Assembly: GCF_002761755.1 (NCBI RefSeq)
Contig: NZ_PEOG01000037.1
Coordinates: forward strand, 1 to 53,386
Length of the DNA stretch: 53,386 nucleotides
Source: Roseateles chitinivorans
Lineage (GTDB): Bacteria > Pseudomonadota > Gammaproteobacteria > Burkholderiales > Burkholderiaceae_C
Direction: 5' to 3'
The translations under genes and the position numbers were made by a program. Under the pieces are notes generated by a model. That model was not told the origin of the DNA, did not search any database, and worked only from the letters and a program-made list of their open reading frames with translations. Shown piece by piece: positions 35,154 to 43,717 of this stretch. Position 1 is the stretch's first letter; each line of letters opens with the position of its first letter.

Positions 35154-35900
35154 ATGAATGTGCCGCTGACCCGTACCCGCCCGAAATCGCTGGCCCTCGG
35201 ACTTGTCCGGGCGCTGGAGGACCGCATCCGCGCGGGCGCGCTGGCCAGCGGCGACAAGCTGCCGACCGAGGCGGCCATCATGGCCGAGTTCGAGGTCAGC
35301 CGGACGGTGGTCCGCGAAGCGATCTCCAAGCTGCAGGCGGCTGGGTTGGTCGAGACGCGCCATGGCATCGGGACCTTCGTGCTGGGGCTGGGAGAGGGCG
35401 GGCCCTTCCGCATCGGCGCGGAGCAGATGGCGACGCTGCACGATGTCGTCGCGGTGCTCGAACTGCGCATCGGCGTGGAAACCGAGGCCGCGGCGCTGGC
35501 TGCGCAGCGTCGCACCGACGCGCACCTGACCGCGATGCGTGCGGCCCTGAGCGCCTTCGCGGAAGCGGCGCAGGCCGGCCGCGACGCGGTGGCCGCCGAC
35601 TTCCAGTTCCACCTGGAGATCGCCCGCGCGACGGGCAATCCGCATTTCGAGCAACTGATGGCGACGCTCGGCGCGCCGAGCATCCCGCGCGCGCGCCTGG
35701 CGAGCCTGCAGGCCGCTGGCGACGAGGATCCGATCGCGCAGCGCGACTATCTGCTGCGCGTGAATGCCGAGCACGAGAGCATCCTCGTCGCGATCGACGC
35801 CCGCGACGCCGAGGCGGCGCGCGCGGCGATGCGCACCCACCTGGCCAACAGCCGCGAACGCCGACGGCGCGCCGCGCTGGCGCTGCAGGAGCAACGCTGA
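35154..35900 (+). CDS. GntR/FCD-family regulator, probably of glucarate catabolism
   Basis: The protein has 248 residues from the ATG at 35154; a GTG directly before it would add one residue. The GntR winged helix covers about 10-75 (LPTEAAIMAEFEVSRTVVREAISKLQAAGL) and the FCD domain about 88-235, with metal-type ligands in DFQFHLEIARATGN and NAEHESILVAI. It is FadR subfamily, as are many uronate and aldarate regulators. It stands between the pectin operon and the glucarate operon, separated from the latter by the toxin-antitoxin-like pair. Control of the glucarate genes is inferred from position and from a related half-site at 36909. Confidence 0.85.
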   Translation: MNVPLTRTRPKSLALGLVRALEDRIRAGALASGDKLPTEAAIMAEFEVSRTVVREAISKLQAAGLVETRHGIGTFVLGLGEGGPFRIGAEQMATLHDVVAVLELRIGVETEAAALAAQRRTDAHLTAMRAALSAFAEAAQAGRDAVAADFQFHLEIARATGNPHFEQLMATLGAPSIPRARLASLQAAGDEDPIAQRDYLLRVNAEHESILVAIDARDAEAARAAMRTHLANSRERRRRAALALQEQR

Positions 35901-35917
35901 GCGCATCGGCGGGGGCG

Positions 35918-36400
35918 TCAGCCGGCGACGGCCGGCGCCTCGTCGGTGGGTTCGGTTTCCTCCACGGTGAACTTCCAGCCCTTGCGGCTGGCGGTGGCGA
36001 CGATCTTCTGATGCACGAGGCGTTCGACGGTCATGACTCGATCAAACGCGGACTTCAAGGTTTCGTCCCCCGCCGCGTGCTTCAAGTAAAGCAATCGCTG
36101 AAGGGTGTCATTCGATTTCGGCACCCGGCCTCGGCGTTCCCAGAGGCTGATGTTCTGCTCGCTGACGCCCTGGAGCGTAGCCATAGCGGCCTGCGACAGG
36201 TGCATCTTCGACCGCAAGTACCGGAACTCCTTGCCGGTGAGGCGCCCGGGTTTCCGGACCAGGTGCGAGGCGATTTCGTCGAGCAGTTGGTCCAGGGCGG
36301 CGAAGGACACCGCAGGTCCGAACGGCGTCTCCTTGACCGTGAATCCGTTCTTCAGCCAGACGTTGTCCAGTCCGCATTCGGTGAAGTGATACAGCGTCAT
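35918..36400 (-). CDS. HTH antitoxin-like protein paired with a DUF4258 protein
   Basis: The protein has 160 residues. The N-terminal 35 residues (YHFTECGLDNVWLKNGF) resemble the start of MqsA-like antitoxins but lack their zinc CxxC pairs. A Cro/C1-type helix-turn-helix lies at about 58-90 (RYLRSKMHLSQAAMATLQGVSEQNISLWER). The C-terminus is helical and charged. It follows the DUF4258 gene by 8 bases, toxin first and antitoxin second, as in MqsRA and HigBA. It would repress the module by binding the CCCATA-N5-TATGGG palindromes upstream. The pair is called by architecture, not by a proven family member. Confidence 0.75.
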   Translation of the reverse strand: MTLYHFTECGLDNVWLKNGFTVKETPFGPAVSFAALDQLLDEIASHLVRKPGRLTGKEFRYLRSKMHLSQAAMATLQGVSEQNISLWERRGRVPKSNDTLQRLLYLKHAAGDETLKSAFDRVMTVERLVHQKIVATASRKGWKFTVEETEPTDEAPAVAG

Positions 36401-36408
36401 GTTCTCTC

Positions 36409-36711
36409 CTAAGCAATCACCGTCACGACGATGAGTTCCGGATCCTCGTCGTCAAGGGCCACGCACACCTGGACATTCCGCGCGGCGCCGTACCACTGCA
36501 AACGGCAGATCAAACGTGCCGACGGGATGTCCACCTCCGGCGGCAAGCCGATTCGCCCTTTGCGCAGGCATTCCAGCGCGTCCTCCAGGCTCACATGGCG
36601 CTGACGCATGCGTTGCTTCGCATGGCGGGTCCAGAGGACCCGGGTGGGTTGCGCGACGATGCGGCGGATATGCCGTTCCAGCTGCGGAATCGAAAACTTC
36701 TTGAATGTCAC
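36409..36711 (-). CDS. DUF4258 protein, candidate toxin
   Basis: This is a 100-residue basic protein. The RHAKQRMRQRHVSLEDALECL stretch (about 29-49) is the DUF4258 signature, and the C-terminal half (about 60-100) is a set of beta strands ending in ELIVVTVIA. DUF4258 proteins are often found next to HTH genes and their small-RNase-like fold suggests toxin activity, but this is not established here. The base composition around the gene and its promoter is visibly less GC-rich than the rest of the window, which hints at separate acquisition. Confidence 0.7.
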   Translation of the reverse strand: MTFKKFSIPQLERHIRRIVAQPTRVLWTRHAKQRMRQRHVSLEDALECLRKGRIGLPPEVDIPSARLICRLQWYGAARNVQVCVALDDEDPELIVVTVIA

Positions 36712-36737
36712 GGTCGCGCCTTCGCGTGCTCTGGCTC

Positions 36738-36754
36738 CCCATATTTCTTATGGG
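36738..36754. promoter_or_regulatory. Proximal operator of the DUF4258/HTH module
   Basis: CCCATA-TTTCT-TATGGG is a perfect 6+6 inverted repeat with a 5-base spacer, centred 35 bases upstream of the DUF4258 start. An identical pair of arms recurs at 36807-36823. Confidence 0.75.
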
Positions 36755-36806
36755 TTGAATCCTAGAGGCGCGCGTGGCGGCGGCGTTAAATCGATGTGGC
36801 GGAAAG

Positions 36807-36823
36807 CCCATAGTTTTTATGGG
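36807..36823. promoter_or_regulatory. Distal operator of the DUF4258/HTH module
   Basis: CCCATA-GTTTT-TATGGG has the same arms and spacer length as the proximal site and is centred 69 bases from it. The pair suggests cooperative or looped binding by the HTH protein. Confidence 0.72.
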
Positions 36824-36907
36824 TCTCCGCCCAACCGCAATCAGTAGTTCTGCGCGTTTTCCCCGATCCCCTGCGGCGCCTCACGCCTTGTCATCGGCGC
36901 AACTCGA

Positions 36908-36930
36908 CTTGTATGATGACTGACAACAAG
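36908..36930. promoter_or_regulatory. Possible GntR operator before the glucarate operon
   Basis: CTTGT...ACAAG arms bound a 23-base stretch, and TTGTATGATGA inside it matches the FCD pattern TNGTNNNACNA with one mismatch. It lies 73 bases before the first receptor gene at 37003. The match is weak. Confidence 0.3.
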
Positions 36931-37002
36931 CCGCCGCCGGTCCCGATCGAAGTCCGGGTCACATCAAGAGCGGCTTCCACGGTTCCTTCCCGGAGACAAA
37001 CC

Positions 37003-38001
37003 ATGACCGTCCTGACCCGCCGCCTGGCCGTCATCAAGGCCGCCGCCGCCCTCGGCACCGCCGCCCTGTCCCTGTGCGCCGCCTCTCTGGCCCATGCCAA
37101 CGGCTTCCCCGACCACCCTGTCACGCTCGTCGTCCCATTCCCCGCCGGCGGCTCGACCGACATGCTCGCCCGCGCCATGGGCGCCGAGCTTCAGAAGAAG
37201 TGGGGCCAGACCGTCATCGTGGACAACCGCCCCGGCGCCACCGGCACGCTCGGGACCTCGCAGGTCCGGCGCGCCCCCGCCGACGGCTACACGCTGCTGG
37301 TGTCCTCGCTCGGCCCCTTCGTCATCGCGCCCCACCTGCTCAAGGCCGTCCAGTACGACGCCCTGAAGGACATCGACCTGCTCACCGTCGCCATCCAGGC
37401 GCCCAACGTGCTGGTCGTGCCGGCCAGCTCGCCGCTCAAGAGCGTCAAGGACGTCATCGACGCGCTGAAGAAGGACCCCGGCAAGATGACCTTCGCCTCC
37501 TCCGGCAACGGGTCCTCCGATCACCTCACCGCCGAGCTCTTCTGGCTGCAGACCGGCACCAACGGCCTGCATGTGCCGTACAAGGGCGGCTCGCCGGCCA
37601 TCACCGACCTGCTCGGCGCGCAGGTCGACGCCTCCTTCCAGAACGTCAACGCGGTGCTGCCCCACATCGTCGGCGGCAAGCTCCGCGCGCTGGCCGTCAC
37701 CGGCGACAAGCGCTCGGCCGTGCTGCCCAACGTGCCGACGCTGGCCGAGTCCGGCATCAAGGGCGCGGACGTGTACTCGTGGCAGGGCGTGGCCGCCCCG
37801 CGCGGTCTGCCGCCCGCGGTGCGCGCGCAGCTGCAGAAGGACCTGGTCGCGGCGCTGCATGAGCCCTCGGTGAAGCAGAAGTTCACCGACATCGGCATCG
37901 AGACCGTCGCCAACACGCCCGACCAGGCACAGACCTTCCAGAAGGCCGAATTCGCCCGCTGGAAGCAGGTCATCGAGACCCGCAAGATCACCGCCGATTG
38001 A
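37003..38001 (+). CDS. Bug/TctC-family periplasmic receptor 1
   Basis: The protein has 332 residues from the ATG at 37003 with GGAG eight bases upstream. A signal peptide covers about residues 1-32 (ending SLAHA). The mature protein has the Bug family landmarks [30 protein letters not shown], the [20 protein letters not shown] loop and [11 protein letters not shown]. Such receptors bind small carboxylates for tripartite tricarboxylate transporters. Here it starts a glucarate pathway operon, so an aldarate ligand is likely. The membrane components TctA and TctB are not in the window. Confidence 0.9.
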   Translation: MTVLTRRLAVIKAAAALGTAALSLCAASLAHANGFPDHPVTLVVPFPAGGSTDMLARAMGAELQKKWGQTVIVDNRPGATGTLGTSQVRRAPADGYTLLVSSLGPFVIAPHLLKAVQYDALKDIDLLTVAIQAPNVLVVPASSPLKSVKDVIDALKKDPGKMTFASSGNGSSDHLTAELFWLQTGTNGLHVPYKGGSPAITDLLGAQVDASFQNVNAVLPHIVGGKLRALAVTGDKRSAVLPNVPTLAESGIKGADVYSWQGVAAPRGLPPAVRAQLQKDLVAALHEPSVKQKFTDIGIETVANTPDQAQTFQKAEFARWKQVIETRKITAD

Positions 38002-38035
38002 TCCCCGTTCCCGCGATCCCGATCAGGAGTTCCCT

Positions 38036-39385
38036 GTGAGCGCAAGCAGTCCCCTCGTCACGTCCGCCCGCGCGATCCCCGTCGCGGGCCATGACGGCAT
38101 GCTCATGAACCTGAGCGGCGCGCACGCGCCGTTCTTCACCCGCAACCTGCTGATCCTCGAGGACAACGCCGGCCACGTCGGCATCGCCGAGATCCCCGGC
38201 GGCGAGCCGATCCGCAGGACGCTGGAACAGGCCGGCGATCTGCTCGTCGGCCAACCGGTGGCGAAGTGGAATGCGCTGCTGGCGCAGGTCCGCGAGAAGT
38301 TCCAGGGCCTGGACAGCGGCGGCCGCGGCCTGCAGACCTTCGACCTGCGGACCACCATCCATGTGCTGACCGCCGTCGAATGCGCGCTGCTGGACCTGCT
38401 GGGCCAGCACCTGGGCGTGCCGATCTGCGAGCTGCTGGGCGAGGGCAGGCAGCGCGACAGCGTCGCCATGCTCGGCTACCTGTTCTTCGTCGGCGACCGC
38501 ACCAAGGCCGGCATGGCCTACAAGACGCCCGACGACGAGCCGGACAGCGACGAACCGACCGACGCCTGGCTCAAGGTCCGCCACCAGGTCGCCATGACGC
38601 CCGAGGCGATCGTCGAGCAGGCCGCCGCCGCGCAGGCCCGCTACGGCTTCAAGGACTTCAAGCTCAAGGGCGGCGTGCTGCGCGGCGAGGAGGAAGTCCA
38701 GGCCATCCGCGCGCTGAAGGCCCGCTTCCCCGAAGCGCGCGTCACGCTCGATCCGAACGGCGGCTGGCTGCTCAAGGACGCGGTGCGCCTGCTGCGCGAC
38801 CTGGGCGGCGTGCTCGCCTATGCCGAGGATCCCTGCGGTGCCGAGGACGGCTTCTCCGGCCGCGAGGTGATGGCCGAGTTCCGCCGCGCCACCGGCCTGC
38901 CCACCGCGACCAACATGGTCGCCACCGACTGGCGCCAGTTCACCCATGCGCTGAGCCTGCAGTCGGTGGACATCCCGCTGGCCGATCCCCACTTCTGGAC
39001 GATGTCGGGCGCGGTCCGTGTCGCCCAGGCCTGCCGCGACTTCGGCCTGACCTGGGGCTCGCATTCCAACAACCACTTCGACGTCTCGCTGGCGATGTTC
39101 ACGCATGCGGCCGCCGCGGCGCCGGGCCGCCTCACCGCGATCGACACCCACTGGATCTGGCAGGACGGCCAGTTCCTCACCCGGCAGCCGCTGCGGATCG
39201 TCGACGGCGAGGTCGCCGTGCCGACCGCGCCCGGCCTGGGCGTGCAGCTCGACATGCAGGCCGTCGAGGCCGCGCATCAGCGCTATCTGAAGCACGGGCT
39301 CGGCGCGCGCGACGACGCGATCGCCATGCAGCACCTGATCCCCGGCTGGAAGTTCGATCCCAAGCGGCCTTGCATGGTCCGCTGA
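38036..39385 (+). CDS. gudD: D-glucarate dehydratase
   Basis: The protein has 449 residues starting at GTG 38036 behind AGGAG; E. coli GudD has 446. It is an enolase-superfamily enzyme: the KxK motif gives Lys209/Lys211 in DFKLKGG, metal ligands appear in LDPNGGW and the AEDPCG stretch, and the catalytic His343 lies in GSHSNNHFD. The N-terminal [20 protein letters not shown] is typical of glucarate dehydratases. It removes water from D-glucarate to give 5-keto-4-deoxy-D-glucarate, the substrate of GarL encoded two genes on. Confidence 0.95.
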   Translation: MSASSPLVTSARAIPVAGHDGMLMNLSGAHAPFFTRNLLILEDNAGHVGIAEIPGGEPIRRTLEQAGDLLVGQPVAKWNALLAQVREKFQGLDSGGRGLQTFDLRTTIHVLTAVECALLDLLGQHLGVPICELLGEGRQRDSVAMLGYLFFVGDRTKAGMAYKTPDDEPDSDEPTDAWLKVRHQVAMTPEAIVEQAAAAQARYGFKDFKLKGGVLRGEEEVQAIRALKARFPEARVTLDPNGGWLLKDAVRLLRDLGGVLAYAEDPCGAEDGFSGREVMAEFRRATGLPTATNMVATDWRQFTHALSLQSVDIPLADPHFWTMSGAVRVAQACRDFGLTWGSHSNNHFDVSLAMFTHAAAAAPGRLTAIDTHWIWQDGQFLTRQPLRIVDGEVAVPTAPGLGVQLDMQAVEAAHQRYLKHGLGARDDAIAMQHLIPGWKFDPKRPCMVR

Positions 39386-39419
39386 GATCCCGCGACATCC
39401 CGACAACAAGGAGAGAGAC

Positions 39420-40433
39420 ATGCAAGATCGGAACAAGCCTTCGGCGACCGGCCGCATCGGCCGCATCGGCCGCCGCGCCGTGCTCGCCACCGCCGCCGTC
39501 ACCGCGCTGGCCGGCGTCGCGCCCGGCGCGTTCGCGCAGGCCGGCTGGCCCGGCAAGCCGCTGAGGATCATCGTCCCGTACACGCCGGGCGGCTCGTCGG
39601 ACATCATCGCGCGCATCCTGTCGCCGCTGCTGTCCGAGCAGCTCAAGCAGACCGTCATCGTCGAGAACAAGCCCGGCGCCAGCGGCAACATGGGTGCGGA
39701 CCAGACCGCCAAGGCGAACGACGGCTACACCGTCATGCTGTGCGACGTCAGTGCGCTGGCCATCAGCCCGTCGCTCTACACCAAGCTGCCGTTCGATCCG
39801 TCCAAGGACCTGCGCGGCGTGGCGATGCTGGCGTACTCGCCCCACATGCTGGTGGTGCATCCGTCGGTGCCGGCCAGCAACCTCAAGGAACTGGTCGAAC
39901 TGTCGAAGAAGTCCAAGATCGATTTCGCGGTGACGGCCATGGGCAGCGCGCCGCATCTGGCGGGCTATCAGGTCGCCAGCCTGACCGGTGCCAAGTGGGA
40001 GTACATCCCGTACAAGGGCGGCTCGCAGGCCGTCACCGACACGATCGCCGGCCAGACGCAGGTGCTGATGAACGGCATGCTGGCGACGCTGCCCTTCGTG
40101 CAGCAGAACAAGCTCAAGGTCATCGGCGTGAGCAAGGCCACCCGCGTGCCGCTGCTGCCCAACGTCCCGACGCTGGCGGAGCAGGGTGCCACCGGTTTCG
40201 AGTCCGGCACCTGGCAGGGCATCCTGGCCCCGGCCAGCATGCCCAAGGCCCATGTCGACAAGCTGTCCGCCGCGCTGATCAGCATCATCCGCTCGCCCGA
40301 CGTGCGCGCGCGGCTGGCCGCGCAGGGCGCCGAGGTCAACACGATGAACGCGGCCGAGATGGACACCTTCTTCAATGCCGAGCGCAAGAAGTGGGCGGGT
40401 GTCGTGGCCAAGAGCGGGCTCAAGCTTGATTGA
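39420..40433 (+). CDS. Bug/TctC-family periplasmic receptor 2
   Basis: The protein has 337 residues behind AAGGAGAG. An [24 protein letters not shown] signal (about 18-41) has a twin-arginine. The mature part has [48 protein letters not shown] and [11 protein letters not shown]. It is related to the receptor at 37003 but clearly diverged, so it probably recognises a different carboxylate, for example glucarate versus galactarate (inferred). It lies between gudD and garL in one operon. No cognate TctAB is present here. Confidence 0.9.
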   Translation: MQDRNKPSATGRIGRIGRRAVLATAAVTALAGVAPGAFAQAGWPGKPLRIIVPYTPGGSSDIIARILSPLLSEQLKQTVIVENKPGASGNMGADQTAKANDGYTVMLCDVSALAISPSLYTKLPFDPSKDLRGVAMLAYSPHMLVVHPSVPASNLKELVELSKKSKIDFAVTAMGSAPHLAGYQVASLTGAKWEYIPYKGGSQAVTDTIAGQTQVLMNGMLATLPFVQQNKLKVIGVSKATRVPLLPNVPTLAEQGATGFESGTWQGILAPASMPKAHVDKLSAALISIIRSPDVRARLAAQGAEVNTMNAAEMDTFFNAERKKWAGVVAKSGLKLD

Positions 40434-40455
40434 TGACGCACAGAGGAGTCCAGTC

Positions 40456-41241
40456 ATGCCGACGCCGACCACGCCCTATTCGAGCTTTCCCAACACCCTG
40501 CGCCAGCGCCTGCGCGCCGGCGAGCGCCTGATCGGCTGCTGGTGCTCGCTGGCCAACCCGATCAGCACCGAGGTGCTGGGCGTGGCCGGCTTCGACTGGC
40601 TGCTGCTCGACGGCGAGCATTCGCCCAACGAGGTCAGCAGCTTCGTGCCGCAGCTGATGGCGCTCAAGGACAGCGTCAGCGCGCCGGTCGTGCGCCCCAG
40701 CAGCAACAACGCCGTCGAGATCAAGCGGCTGCTGGACGCGGGCTTCTCCAACCTGCTGGTGCCCTTCGTCGAGAACGCCGAGCAGGCCGCCGCCGCGGTC
40801 GCCGCCACGCGCTATCCGCCGCAGGGCATCCGCGGCGTGTCGGTCTCGCAGCGCAACAACCGCTACGGCACCGTGCCCGGCTACTTCCAGGGCATCAATG
40901 AGCAGATCGCGGTGATCGTGCAGATCGAGAGCCCGGCCGGCGTGGCCGCCGCCGCCGAGATCGCCGCGATCGACGGCGTCGATGCCGTGTTCATCGGCCC
41001 CTCGGACCTGGCGGCCGGCTACGGGCACCTGGGCAATCCGCAGCATCCCGAGGTGCAGGCCGCGATGGCGGCGATCCACGCCGCCTGCCGCGCCGCCGGC
41101 AAGCCGGTCGGCATCCTGGCGCCGGTCGAGGCCGACGCGCGCCGCTACCTCGAGCAGGGTGCGACCTTCATCGCGGTCGGCAGCGACCTGGGCGTGTTCC
41201 GCGCCGCCACGCAGGCCCTGCGCGACAAGTTCAAGGACTGA
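40456..41241 (+). CDS. garL: 5-keto-4-deoxy-D-glucarate aldolase (HpcH/HpaI family)
   Basis: The protein has 261 residues from the ATG at 40456 with GAGGAG upstream; E. coli GarL has 256. Conserved stretches are [30 protein letters not shown] (catalytic His at its end), [30 protein letters not shown] with the metal-binding Glu, and [16 protein letters not shown] with the metal-binding Asp. It splits 5-keto-4-deoxyglucarate to pyruvate and tartronate semialdehyde. GarR, encoded next, reduces the latter. Confidence 0.94.
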   Translation: MPTPTTPYSSFPNTLRQRLRAGERLIGCWCSLANPISTEVLGVAGFDWLLLDGEHSPNEVSSFVPQLMALKDSVSAPVVRPSSNNAVEIKRLLDAGFSNLLVPFVENAEQAAAAVAATRYPPQGIRGVSVSQRNNRYGTVPGYFQGINEQIAVIVQIESPAGVAAAAEIAAIDGVDAVFIGPSDLAAGYGHLGNPQHPEVQAAMAAIHAACRAAGKPVGILAPVEADARRYLEQGATFIAVGSDLGVFRAATQALRDKFKD

Positions 41242-41254
41242 AAGAGAGAACCTC

Positions 41255-42157
41255 ATGAGCATCAAGATCGGCTTCATCGGCCTGGGCATCATGGGCGCGC
41301 CCATGGCGGTGCGCCTCGCGCAGGGCGGGCATGCGCTGTTCGTCCACACCCGCAGCCAGGTCCGGGAGGAGGTGAGCGCCGCTGGCGCCACCGTCTGCGC
41401 CAGCGCCACCGAGGTCGCGCAGCGCGCCGACGTGATCTTCACGATGGTGCCGGACACGCCGGACGTCGAGCGGGTGCTGTTCGGCGAGGGCGGCGTCGCC
41501 GCCGGCCTGAGCGCCGGCAAGACCGTCGTGGACATGAGCTCCATCTCGCCGATGGCGACCAAGGATTTCGCGCGGCGCATCGAGGCCCTGGGGGCCGAGT
41601 GGCTGGATGCGCCGGTGTCCGGCGGCGAAGTCGGCGCCAAGGCCGGCACGCTGTCCATCATGGTCGGCGGCAAGGAAGCGACCTTCGCCCGCATCAGGCC
41701 GCTGTTCGAGCTGATGGGCAAGAACATCACCCTGGTGGGCGGCGCCGGCGCGGGCCAGACGACCAAGGTCGCCAACCAGATCATCGTGGCGCTGAACATC
41801 GCCGCCGTCGGCGAGGCGCTGGTCTTCGCCTCCAAGGCCGGCGCCGATCCGGCCAAGGTGCGCGAGGCGCTGATGGGCGGCTTCGCCTCGAGCCGCATCC
41901 TGGAAGTCCATGGCGAGCGCATGATCAAGCGCACCTTCAACCCCGGCTTCCGCATCGCGCTGCACCAGAAGGACCTGAACCTGGCGCTGCAGAGCGCCAA
42001 GGCGATGAGCCTGGCCCTGCCCAACACCGCGGGCACCGCGCAGCTGATGCAGGCCGCCGCGGCGCAGGGCTGGGACCAGCTCGACCACTCGGCGCTGGTG
42101 CGTGCGCTCGAGGTGATGGGCAACCACGAGGTCGGTAGCACTACGGACGCCGGCTGA
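41255..42157 (+). CDS. garR: Tartronate semialdehyde reductase
   Basis: The protein has 300 residues starting 13 bases after garL. It is a beta-hydroxyacid dehydrogenase: Rossmann GFIGLGIMGAPM (about 6-17), substrate-binding DAPVSGGEVGAKAGTLSIMVGG, and the catalytic Lys in GQTTKVANQI followed by FRIALHQKDLNLAL. It reduces tartronate semialdehyde to D-glycerate with NAD(P)H. Position between the aldolase and glycerate kinase genes makes the garR assignment firm. Confidence 0.94.
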   Translation: MSIKIGFIGLGIMGAPMAVRLAQGGHALFVHTRSQVREEVSAAGATVCASATEVAQRADVIFTMVPDTPDVERVLFGEGGVAAGLSAGKTVVDMSSISPMATKDFARRIEALGAEWLDAPVSGGEVGAKAGTLSIMVGGKEATFARIRPLFELMGKNITLVGGAGAGQTTKVANQIIVALNIAAVGEALVFASKAGADPAKVREALMGGFASSRILEVHGERMIKRTFNPGFRIALHQKDLNLALQSAKAMSLALPNTAGTAQLMQAAAAQGWDQLDHSALVRALEVMGNHEVGSTTDAG

Positions 42158-42183
42158 ACGGCCCCTGCCCACAATCGGCGCCC

Positions 42184-43593
42184 ATGAGCTCATCCTCCGA
42201 CGCGGCGCGGGCCGCTGCTTCCGCCGCTGCCGGCGCCGCCTTCTCCCCCTCGTCCGGCGCCGCGCCTTCGACGCCATCGATCGCGCCGGACCCGCAGGCC
42301 CAGGCGCTGCTCGACGACCCGCGCGCGCTGCTCAAGCACCTCTATCGCGTCGCGGTCGACCGCGCGCTGCCGGGAAAGATCCTCGCCGGCCATCTCCCGC
42401 CTCCGCCCCGGGGACGCACGCTGGTCATCGGCGCGGGCAAGGGCGGCGGCTCGATGGCGCAGGCGATGGAGGCGGCCTGGCCCGCGTCCGCGCCGATGAG
42501 GGGGCTGGTGATCACCCGCTACGGCCACATCCCGCCGGACTACCAGCCGCGGCGCATCGAAATGGTCGAGGCCGCGCATCCGGTGCCCGATGCCGCCGGC
42601 GAGCGGGCGGCGGCGCGGATGCTGCAGTTGGTGCGCGACTTCCGGCCGACCGCCGACGACCAGGTGATCTGCCTGATCTCCGGCGGCGGCTCGGCGCTGA
42701 TGCCGTTGCCGGCACCGGGCCTGACGCTGGCGGACAAACAGGCGGTGAACCGCGCGCTCCTGGCCAGCGGCGCCAACATCGTCGAGATGAACTGCGTGCG
42801 CAAGCACCTCAGCGCGATCAAGGGCGGTCGGCTGGCGGCCGCCTGCGCCCCGGCCAAGGTGCTCACGCTGATGATTTCCGACGTGCCCGGCGATGACCCG
42901 CAGGTGATCGCCTCCGGTCCGACGGTGCCCGACGCGACGACCTGCGCCGAAGCGCTGGCGATCTGCCGCCGCTACCGCATCGCGCTGCCGCCGGTGGCGG
43001 TCGACGCGCTGGAGCGCGGCGAGTGGGAGACGCCCAAGCCGGGCGACGCCTGCTTCGACGGTCACGAGCAGCGCATCATCGCCGCGCCCCGTCAGAGCCT
43101 GCAGGCGGCGGCCGAGGCGGCGCGCGCGCTCGGCCTGACCGCGCATGTGCTGTCGGACGAGATCGAGGGCGAGTCGCGCGAGGTCGGGCGGGTGCATGCC
43201 GCGCTGGCGCGCTCGGTGGCGCGGCATGGCGAGCCTTTCGCCAGGCCCTGCCTGATCCTCTCCGGCGGCGAGACCACGGTGACGCTGGTGCCGCAGCCCG
43301 GACGCGGCGGTCGTGCCGGCGAGTTCGTGCTCGGCTGCGCCATCGCGCTCGACGGGCAGGACGGCGTCTGGGGCCTGGCCGCGGACACCGACGGCATCGA
43401 CGGCGTCGAAGACAACGCCGGCGCCTTCCTCAGTCCCAGCACGCTGCAGCGCGCCCGCGCGCTGGGCCTGAAGCCGGCCGAACTGCTCGCCGCCAACAAC
43501 GGCTACGCGCTCTTCGAGGCGCTCGGCGACCTGCTGATCACGGGCCCGACGCAGACCAACGTCAACGACTTCCGCGCGCTGTTGATCCGCTGA
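42184..43593 (+). CDS. Glycerate 2-kinase (MOFRL family, TtuD/GckA type)
   Basis: The protein has 469 residues. After an Ala/Ser/Pro-rich N-terminal run (about 1-38) that is longer than usual, the DUF4147 kinase domain has TLVIGAGKGGGSMAQAME, CLISGGGSALMPLPAPG, NCVRKHLSAIKGGRLA and the ISDVPGDDPQVIASGPT loop; the MOFRL domain ends it with LSGGETTV, ADTDGIDG and LLITGPTQTNVNDFR. It phosphorylates D-glycerate to 2-phosphoglycerate and so feeds glycolysis, completing the glucarate route. An internal ATG near the DPRALLKHLYRVA stretch is absent, so the extended start stands. Confidence 0.92.
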   Translation: MSSSSDAARAAASAAAGAAFSPSSGAAPSTPSIAPDPQAQALLDDPRALLKHLYRVAVDRALPGKILAGHLPPPPRGRTLVIGAGKGGGSMAQAMEAAWPASAPMRGLVITRYGHIPPDYQPRRIEMVEAAHPVPDAAGERAAARMLQLVRDFRPTADDQVICLISGGGSALMPLPAPGLTLADKQAVNRALLASGANIVEMNCVRKHLSAIKGGRLAAACAPAKVLTLMISDVPGDDPQVIASGPTVPDATTCAEALAICRRYRIALPPVAVDALERGEWETPKPGDACFDGHEQRIIAAPRQSLQAAAEAARALGLTAHVLSDEIEGESREVGRVHAALARSVARHGEPFARPCLILSGGETTVTLVPQPGRGGRAGEFVLGCAIALDGQDGVWGLAADTDGIDGVEDNAGAFLSPSTLQRARALGLKPAELLAANNGYALFEALGDLLITGPTQTNVNDFRALLIR

Positions 43594-43603
43594 TCGGCGC
43601 CCC

Positions 43604-43644
43604 TCCGCTCGCTCACCGGGCGCGTGCCGCGGCGAGTGAGCGGA
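43604..43644 (+). terminator. Imperfect stem after the glycerate kinase gene
   Basis: CCGCTCGCTCAC and GCGAGTGAGCGG pair at 10 of 12 positions around a 15-base GC-rich loop, shortly after the stop at 43593. There is no T-tract. Confidence 0.4.
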
Positions 43645-43646
43645 TG

Positions 43647-43660
43647 TTGACCTCCCTCAA
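43647..43660. promoter_or_regulatory. FNR/CRP-like box before the Crp/Fnr regulator gene
   Basis: TTGA-CCTCCC-TCAA has the TTGA-N6-TCAA core of FNR-type sites. It is 57 bases before the start of a Crp/Fnr-family regulator gene, suggesting autoregulation or control by another FNR-type protein. Confidence 0.5.
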
Positions 43661-43717
43661 GGCAATTTCCGGCCAGTCCCGCGACAGTCCGGCATCCCCG
43701 GTTTCCGAGAATGCCCC

